Shown one piece after another: positions 58,888-64,000 of a stretch of 64,000 bases of DNA. The notes under the pieces were generated by a model, which saw nothing but the letters and a program-made list of their open reading frames with translations, ran no database searches and had not been told where the DNA came from. Within the stretch, counting starts at the first letter, position 1; the number at the start of each line of letters is the position of its first letter. Origin of the DNA: UBA1234 sp964400015 (lineage in GTDB: Bacteria > Bacillota > Clostridia > TANB77 > UBA1234); NCBI GenBank assembly GCA_964400015.1, contig CAYNRR010000003.1:1-64000 (forward strand), read 5' to 3'. The position numbers and the translations under genes are program-made.

Positions 58888-59616
58888 ATGTCAGTAGTTG
58901 CAATGAAACAATTATTGGAAGCTGGTGTTCATTTTGGACATCAAACAAGAAGATGGGACCCAAGAATGGCTCCATATATTTTTACAGAAAGAAATGGTAT
59001 TTATATCATCGACCTACAAAAAACAGCTAAAAAAATCGATGAAGCTTATGCAGTATTAAAAGGAATCATCGATGAAGGCAAAACAGTTATTTTTGTTGGT
59101 ACAAAAAAACAAGCTCAAGAATGCGTTAAAGAAGAAGCTGAAAGATGTGGTATGTACTACGTTAACCAAAGATGGTTAGGCGGTATGTTAACAAACTTCG
59201 GAACAATCAAAGCAAGAGTTGAAAAATTAAAGAAATTAGAAGCTATGGAACAAGATGGAACATTTGATCTTTTACCTAAAAAAGAAGTTATCGGATTAAA
59301 GAAAGAAATGGAAAAACTTCAAAAGAACTTAGGTGGAATCAAAGAAATGAATGAAGTTCCAGGTGCAATGTTCGTAGTAGATCCTAAGAAAGAAAGAATC
59401 GCTATATTAGAAGCTAGAAAATTAGGTATACCTGTTATAGGTTTAGTTGATACAAACTGTAATCCAGAAGACGTTGACTATGTTATCCCTGGTAACGATG
59501 ATGCTATTAGAGCTATTAAATTGATTGTTGAAGCTATGGCTAATGCAGTAATCGAATCAAAACAAGGTGAATCAATGGTTAAAGACGCTGAAGAGGAAGA
59601 TACAGTACAAGAATAA
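58888..59616 (+). CDS. rpsB: 30S ribosomal protein S2
   Basis: 242 residues, AAGGAGGAA site. Full-length S2: MKQLLEAGVHFGHQTRRWDPRMAPYIFTERNGIYIIDLQKT, RWLGGMLTNFGTI and PGAMFVVDPKKERIAILEARKLGIPVIGLVDTNCNPEDVDYVIPGNDDA. It sits in the coiled-coil-flanked site at the 30S head-body junction. The tail is acidic. It heads an operon that normally continues directly with tsf, but here a lipoprotein gene comes between. Confidence 0.97.
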   Translation: MSVVAMKQLLEAGVHFGHQTRRWDPRMAPYIFTERNGIYIIDLQKTAKKIDEAYAVLKGIIDEGKTVIFVGTKKQAQECVKEEAERCGMYYVNQRWLGGMLTNFGTIKARVEKLKKLEAMEQDGTFDLLPKKEVIGLKKEMEKLQKNLGGIKEMNEVPGAMFVVDPKKERIAILEARKLGIPVIGLVDTNCNPEDVDYVIPGNDDAIRAIKLIVEAMANAVIESKQGESMVKDAEEEDTVQE

Positions 59617-59660
59617 AAATAGTAATAGATTTAAATAAATATTGCTTATAGGGGGATTTT

Positions 59661-60323
59661 ATGAAAAGAGGATACGCACTACTTATTATGATTTCATGTG
59701 TCATGTTATTGACAGCTTGTGAAAAGCAAGAGTTACCTTCGTCTGAACAAGACGATATGATATCTGTACAAGGTAAAACTGAAATAGAAGTTGTTGATGA
59801 AGAACAGTATGCTTCTGAAGATGATTTTAGAAGTGAAAGTTTAAAGGATGGACGTTGTGAAATTGTAAGTTGTAGTTCTACTGCTAAAGTAATAAAAGTT
59901 CCGGAAACTATTTATGGCGAAACAGTTGTTGGTATTGGTCCAAATGCGTTTGTGGATGTAGAAGCACAAAAAATTATTTTACCAGATACAGTAGAGTATT
60001 TAAAAAAGAATGCATTTAATACCTGTGAAAAACTGGAGCAAGTAGAACTTGGCAGTGGTTTAAAGAGAACGGATTTGTTCTGCTTTAATATGTGCAACGA
60101 ACTTCGTAGTGTTACTTTTCCAGAAGGAATGGAAAAAATGACGGAAGTTTGCTTTGGGATTTGTGAAAATCTTGGAGAAGTATATGTTCCAGCATCTGTT
60201 ACTGAGTTTGGAAATAAGATTCTTAGCCCTGCATTATGTAAAAATGCTGTAATTGTTACACCAGCTGGTTCAGCTGCTGAAGCAAATGCGATAGAATATG
60301 GTATCCCTGTGCGTAACCCTTAA
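59661..60323 (+). CDS. BspA-like leucine-rich lipoprotein inserted between rpsB and tsf
   Basis: 220 residues, AGGGGGAT site. Lipobox LLTAC with Cys at residue 20, then an acidic linker (to about 55) and three or four LRR_5/BspA-type repeats: IKVPETIYGETVVGIGPNAFVD, IILPDTVEYLKKNAFNTCEKLEQVELGSGL, VTFPEGMEKMTEVCFGICENLGEVYVPASV. Predicted lipid-anchored outer face of the membrane. No terminator or promoter is visible on either side (44 and 75 nt gaps), so it seems co-transcribed with translation genes. Confidence 0.85.
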   Translation: MKRGYALLIMISCVMLLTACEKQELPSSEQDDMISVQGKTEIEVVDEEQYASEDDFRSESLKDGRCEIVSCSSTAKVIKVPETIYGETVVGIGPNAFVDVEAQKIILPDTVEYLKKNAFNTCEKLEQVELGSGLKRTDLFCFNMCNELRSVTFPEGMEKMTEVCFGICENLGEVYVPASVTEFGNKILSPALCKNAVIVTPAGSAAEANAIEYGIPVRNP

Positions 60324-60398
60324 ATTAGCAAGAATAGTCTAAAAAATAATATAGAGTAATAAACTAAAATAAATTATTGTTTATAGGAGGATTTAAAA

Positions 60399-61046
60399 AT
60401 GATATCTGCAGAACAAGTTAGAGAACTTAGAGAACTTACAGGTGCTGGTATGATGGAATGCAAAAAAGTACTTGAAGAAGTTAACGGTGATAAAGAAAAA
60501 GCTATAGAACTTTTAAGAGAAAGAGGAGTAGTTAAAGCTGCTAAAAAAGCTGGCAGAATAGCTGCAGAAGGACTAGTTGAAAGTTATATTCATGGCGATG
60601 GTAGAATTGGTGTATTAGTAGAAGTTAATATCGAAACTGACTTTGCTGCTAAAAACCCAGAATTTAGAGAATTCGTTAAAGACGTTGCAATGCAAATTGC
60701 AGCTGCTAAACCAGAATACGTTAAGAGAGAAGAAGTTCCAGCTAGCGTAGTTGAAAAAGAAATGGAAATCATGAAAGCACAAGCTATAAGCGAAGGTAAA
60801 CCTGAAGCTGTAGCAGAAAAGATTGTTGCTGGTAAAATCGACAAGTATTATAGCGAAGTTTGCTTGTTAGAACAAGATTTCGTTAAAGATCCAGAAAAAA
60901 CAGTTCAACAAGTTTTAACTGAAAAGATTTCAAATATAGGTGAAAACATAACAATCAGAAGATTTGTAAGATTTGAAAGAGGCGAAGGTATCGCTAAAAA
61001 AGAAGAAAACTTTGCAGAAGAAGTTATGAAACAAATCAATGGTTAA
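60399..61046 (+). CDS. tsf: Elongation factor Ts
   Basis: 215 residues, ATAGGAGG site. Recharges EF-Tu with GTP. N-terminal UBA-like domain MISAEQVRELRELTGAGMMECKKVLEEVNGDKEKAIELLRERG, then EGLVESYIHGDGRIGVLVEVNIETDFAAKN and the C-terminal LLEQDFVKDPEKTVQQVL. A single dimerisation subdomain makes it short, as in many Clostridia. Confidence 0.97.
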   Translation: MISAEQVRELRELTGAGMMECKKVLEEVNGDKEKAIELLRERGVVKAAKKAGRIAAEGLVESYIHGDGRIGVLVEVNIETDFAAKNPEFREFVKDVAMQIAAAKPEYVKREEVPASVVEKEMEIMKAQAISEGKPEAVAEKIVAGKIDKYYSEVCLLEQDFVKDPEKTVQQVLTEKISNIGENITIRRFVRFERGEGIAKKEENFAEEVMKQING

Positions 61047-61052
61047 TAAATT

Positions 61053-61081
61053 TAGCTTCCAAGAAATTGGAAGCTTTTTTA
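61053..61081 (+). terminator. Terminator of rpsB-tsf
   Basis: AGCTTCCAA/TTGGAAGCT with GAAA loop, then T-run. Confidence 0.93.
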
Positions 61082-61107
61082 TTACCTAAAAATCATACAA
61101 ATTTCTC

Positions 61108-61136
61108 TTAGATTACCTAAAAAATACTGTTATAAT
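61108..61136 (+). promoter_or_regulatory. Promoter of the polysaccharide locus
   Basis: TTAGAT (61108-61113), 17-bp spacer, TATAAT (61131-61136). Confidence 0.6.
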
Positions 61137-61221
61137 TAGAGTTATTATGATAAAATAATTTCGGTTAGTTGTGTCTATGCACAGCGAAAAATAAATGACA
61201 TAAAATAAGGAGGAGCTTACA

Positions 61222-62997
61222 TTGGCAAATGCAAAAATTGGTGTTAAAAGACGTCGTATTTTGGCGAGTAAAGAAAATATAGCTAACATAGCAAAATGGA
61301 TTTTGATTGCATTTTGTTTGCAATTTATTTTCTACATAGGAATAATCAATATAATTCCTATGACTGACGTTGAAACAGGAGAACTAAATAGTTTATATTC
61401 GGAAAAATGGATAAACTATAAAGGTAGCGAAGGAAATATACACACAGAGGGTAATGGTATTAAGTTTATATATACTTATAACATGGTATTACTTGTATGT
61501 GCGACAGGATTAGTGCTATATTATGCGACTGTTTTTATTGATGAATATGAAGGCATGGTAGTAATGAAAGCTAAACAATTCTTTAAAGAAAATAAAGGAT
61601 TGATGTTTCTAATTTTATTTATGATTTGGACATTTATAAGTTCTTGCCTTGCTTATGATAAATTCAGATCTTTTATAGGGTGCTATAATTTAAGAGATGG
61701 ATATTTCTCTTTTATGTTTTATGGTTCAGTATTAGTTTGTATGTTACTTATGAGCATTTCTGGCTTTGAGGGTAAAGTAAGAAATTTGTTTAATAAATTT
61801 GAAATTGATCCTAAAAAGTTAATCGTAGATCTTTTCTTAATTACAATGACTGTAATTGCGGTTATTACTATCGGCGATTATTTGACTTTAAATTATAACG
61901 AAGAGTATATTGCTTATGAGGGATGGTCTGCAAAATTATCTGATGGTGGTTTGAGTGGAGAAAGCATTGGCATAAGTATTGAGCCTAAAATAAAGCAAGA
62001 GGCAACTGGAAAAGATGGAAATACAGTTTTAATGATAAAGCCAAGAGTATCTAAAAGTACAGTTACATCTTCTGTATTTAATAACAGTAATCATTATGCG
62101 TATGTTCTTTCAATTGCTGTTGTGGTTGCTGCAGTTATGTTTATAAAAACAGATTCGTTATCACGTATTTTATATTTAATAAGTTTTGCAATATTAACAG
62201 GAATGCTTATTATAAATGATACTTTTGGTGCGTATTTGGGAATAATGGTCGCATTTGCATTCATGGTAATACATGCAATTATTGCTATGAGAGATAAAAG
62301 AAAAGAGTTACTTTGTATTGCTATTTCAATTGTATTATTTACATTTTTATCATTGAATATAGTTAATACAAATGGTGAAAAGATTGTTGCTAAAAACTTT
62401 TCATACATTTCACAAAGTATTTCAGAAATTTTAGGTGCTTCTTCAAATGCAAACGATGAGGAAACTGAAAAAAGAATAGTTGGAATATCTGGTGAAGAAA
62501 TTTTAGTAGAAAATGTATCTGCCGAGAAAACAGATACAACAGATTTATCTAACGTGGCAGCTGGTGATGCTGGGTCAGGTAGATGGAAGCTTTGGGTAGG
62601 TGCTGTAGAGATAATAAAGAAAATGCCTATTTTCGGTGCAGGCCTTGAAAATATGATTTATGAATATTCAAAAATTGGAATCAGTGAGGGAAGATCACAC
62701 AACTTAGTTCTTCAACTTGCAGGAACAGTTGGTGTGCCAGGAATGTTATTATATTTATTGGGAATTATATTTATATTCTTTAAAGCTTTAAAGTACTATA
62801 AAGTATGGGATACTTATACTTATATGGGAATGTTTGTTATGATTTCATATTTGCTTTCTTCATTAACAGGCAATTCAGGCTTTTATACATCAGGATATTT
62901 TTATATATTCGTGGGATTTGTTGTTATAGGCTCAATTGAATGTGCTAAAAACGTAAATGCTCAAAAGCTATTAGATAAAAAATCTAAAAATAAATAA
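61222..62997 (+). CDS. O-antigen ligase/polymerase-like membrane protein
   Basis: 591 residues, TTG start with AAGGAGGAG upstream. Ten or more membrane helices. Two extracellular loops: one after helix 1 (TDVETGELNSLYSEKW) and a long one at about 225-290. Near the C-terminus GSGRWKLWVGAVEIIKKMPIFGAGLENMIYEY and RSHNLVLQLAGTVGVPGM match the Wzy_C/O-antigen ligase pattern, including the conserved His. Likely polymerises or ligates a surface glycan or teichoic-like polymer. Next to a FlaA1/CapD-type gene, which supports this. Confidence 0.8.
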   Translation: MANAKIGVKRRRILASKENIANIAKWILIAFCLQFIFYIGIINIIPMTDVETGELNSLYSEKWINYKGSEGNIHTEGNGIKFIYTYNMVLLVCATGLVLYYATVFIDEYEGMVVMKAKQFFKENKGLMFLILFMIWTFISSCLAYDKFRSFIGCYNLRDGYFSFMFYGSVLVCMLLMSISGFEGKVRNLFNKFEIDPKKLIVDLFLITMTVIAVITIGDYLTLNYNEEYIAYEGWSAKLSDGGLSGESIGISIEPKIKQEATGKDGNTVLMIKPRVSKSTVTSSVFNNSNHYAYVLSIAVVVAAVMFIKTDSLSRILYLISFAILTGMLIINDTFGAYLGIMVAFAFMVIHAIIAMRDKRKELLCIAISIVLFTFLSLNIVNTNGEKIVAKNFSYISQSISEILGASSNANDEETEKRIVGISGEEILVENVSAEKTDTTDLSNVAAGDAGSGRWKLWVGAVEIIKKMPIFGAGLENMIYEYSKIGISEGRSHNLVLQLAGTVGVPGMLLYLLGIIFIFFKALKYYKVWDTYTYMGMFVMISYLLSSLTGNSGFYTSGYFYIFVGFVVIGSIECAKNVNAQKLLDKKSKNK

Positions 62998-63021
62998 TAA
63001 ATTCTGAAAGGAACAAAGACG

Positions 63022-64000
63022 ATGAAAATAATAACAGTATTTGAAAAATTGCCTCCAAACCTAAAAACATTTTTTTTAAATGTTTTAGATGCGTTAACAG
63101 TACTTATATCGTTTTACTTTGCTGTTAAGTTTGAAGGAATTGAGTTTTCTTTTAAAGATGCTGCAATTCAAAATACCATTATTGCAATAATGATAATGTA
63201 CCTGTTTTCTTTGAATATTGTTGGCGTGTATAAAGGAATAATCAAATATACTAGTACGAAAGATTATTTAACGATAGGTGCAATTGCAGTTATAGTTTCA
63301 ACTGTATTTTGTACTGCAAAAGAATTTGTTATTTTCTTTACACTAGAAACAAATGTTATATTACTTGCGGCAATTTTAATGGCTGTAATTAGTATAAGTA
63401 TAAGGGTGTTTATAAGAACTTTTATATATGCTATGGCTTCAAGTGGTAAGAGCACCAAAAAACGTTTGCTAATAATTGGAGCTGGGCAATCTACTTCGCA
63501 AGTTATTAAAACACTACAAACAACTTTGGCAAATGAGTATTCAATCGTGGGAATTATTGATGACAATCCACAAAAATTGAATAGAGTTATGTATGGCGTA
63601 AAAATTATAGGTAATAGAGATGATATTATTTCAATTTGTGAAGAAGAAAAAATAGATGTTATTTTCTTTTCAATTGATAATATAAAGCCTAAAGAGAAAA
63701 ACAAAATATTGAAAATATGTGATAAAACGAATGCAAAGGTTAAGATTGTTTTACCATTAAATCAAATTATTTCGGGTAAAAATATCAATGAAGCATTGAG
63801 AGATGTTGAAGTTGAAGACTTACTTGGAAGAGAACCAATCGAATTAAATAATAATAAGATTTCGGAATATCTATCTGCAAAAACAGTTTTAGTAACGGGA
63901 GCAGGTGGTTCGATTGGTTCAGAACTTTGCAGACAAATTATCAAGTTTAAACCTAAAAAGATTATAATGCTTGATATTTATGAAAATACATTATATGAAA
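63022..64000 (+). CDS. FlaA1/CapD-like nucleotide-sugar dehydratase-epimerase, 3' end beyond window
   Basis: 326 residues visible, no stop. GAAAGGAAC site. Four N-terminal membrane helices (about 12-125), a first Rossmann-like domain starting KRLLIIGAGQSTSQVIKTLQ (CoA-binding-like, about 150), then the SDR domain beginning TVLVTGAGGSIGSELCRQI (GxxGxxG, about 292). This is the long membrane-bound class of UDP-GlcNAc 4,6-dehydratases such as WbpM/CapD. With the preceding ligase-like gene it starts a surface-polysaccharide cluster. Confidence 0.9.
   Translation, partial: MKIITVFEKLPPNLKTFFLNVLDALTVLISFYFAVKFEGIEFSFKDAAIQNTIIAIMIMYLFSLNIVGVYKGIIKYTSTKDYLTIGAIAVIVSTVFCTAKEFVIFFTLETNVILLAAILMAVISISIRVFIRTFIYAMASSGKSTKKRLLIIGAGQSTSQVIKTLQTTLANEYSIVGIIDDNPQKLNRVMYGVKIIGNRDDIISICEEEKIDVIFFSIDNIKPKEKNKILKICDKTNAKVKIVLPLNQIISGKNINEALRDVEVEDLLGREPIELNNNKISEYLSAKTVLVTGAGGSIGSELCRQIIKFKPKKIIMLDIYENTLYE

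Overview
The window is AT-rich, low-GC Gram-positive chromosome, almost certainly from an anaerobic, spore-forming member of the Clostridia (Firmicutes). The support is a trimeric NAD-linked [FeFe]-hydrogenase set, FeoAB, sigma-H, a SpoIIQ-type M23 protein, SpoVAE, 6S RNA, S-layer homology (SLH) proteins and no outer-membrane genes. I cannot place it at genus level. Sigma-A promoters with 16-18 bp spacers and strong intrinsic terminators are unusually easy to read, so most transcription units can be delimited by eye.

Layout: 1-2.65 kb, end of tRNA-Tyr and a type II-like restriction-modification pair; 2.7-5.3 kb, orphan PstS-like protein and a DUF3298-like protein; 5.5-9.5 kb, a MacB-like ABC system with two extracytoplasmic partners and a frameshifted permease; 9.6-12.6 kb, NAD kinase, a long structured RNA and nicotinate phosphoribosyltransferase; 12.66 kb, 6S RNA; 12.9-16 kb, TetR/FeoA/FeoB; 16-17.4 kb, secreted GHL10-like protein; 17.5-18.1 kb, a second long structured RNA; 18.2-19.5 kb, sigH, tRNA-Thr and a DUF1016 remnant; 19.5-21.4 kb, small accessory genes and an ankyrin protein; 21.5-25.4 kb, glmS / hexapeptide transferase / glmM; 25.4-29.6 kb, hydrogenase operon; 29.6-32.3 kb, deaminase, metalloprotease, SLH protein; 32.5-39.1 kb, a 2174-residue SLH/repeat/VWA surface protein; 39.2-46.9 kb, SpoIIQ-like, accessory genes, a VbhA-like antitoxin with a repeat array, RsmB-like methylase, Cthe_2159-like protein, the NifU-like/GGGtGRT pair; 47-52 kb, acyl-CoA synthetase and MutS2; 52-57.5 kb, GC-richer single genes, SpoVAE, tRNA-Leu, CdaA, two tiny Cys/Gly proteins, a DUF4435-like protein, tRNA-Glu, an HD protein; 57.7-61 kb, prs, rpsB, a lipoprotein, tsf; 61-64 kb, start of a surface-polysaccharide locus.

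How the genes fit together: GlmS and GlmM supply glucosamine-1-phosphate for cell wall and surface polymers, and CdaA (c-di-AMP) usually regulates this branch. The hydrogenase re-oxidises NADH and ferredoxin in fermentation. NAD kinase and NAPRT flank a structured RNA. SLH proteins, a metalloprotease, a beta-helix protein and the polysaccharide genes build the surface.

Most notable observations: (1) three otherwise intact genes (ABC permease, prs, antitoxin) each need a single +1 frameshift, and in all three an in-frame CGG codon followed by A lies at the shift with GGA (Gly) as the next codon in the new frame; (2) two roughly 0.5-kb transcripts, each bounded by a promoter and a terminator, have dense helices and no credible ORF; (3) a set of single-gene units with GC-richer codon use, each with its own promoter and terminator; (4) an acidic Ser-Gly-Asp/Glu motif that recurs in extracytoplasmic linkers.
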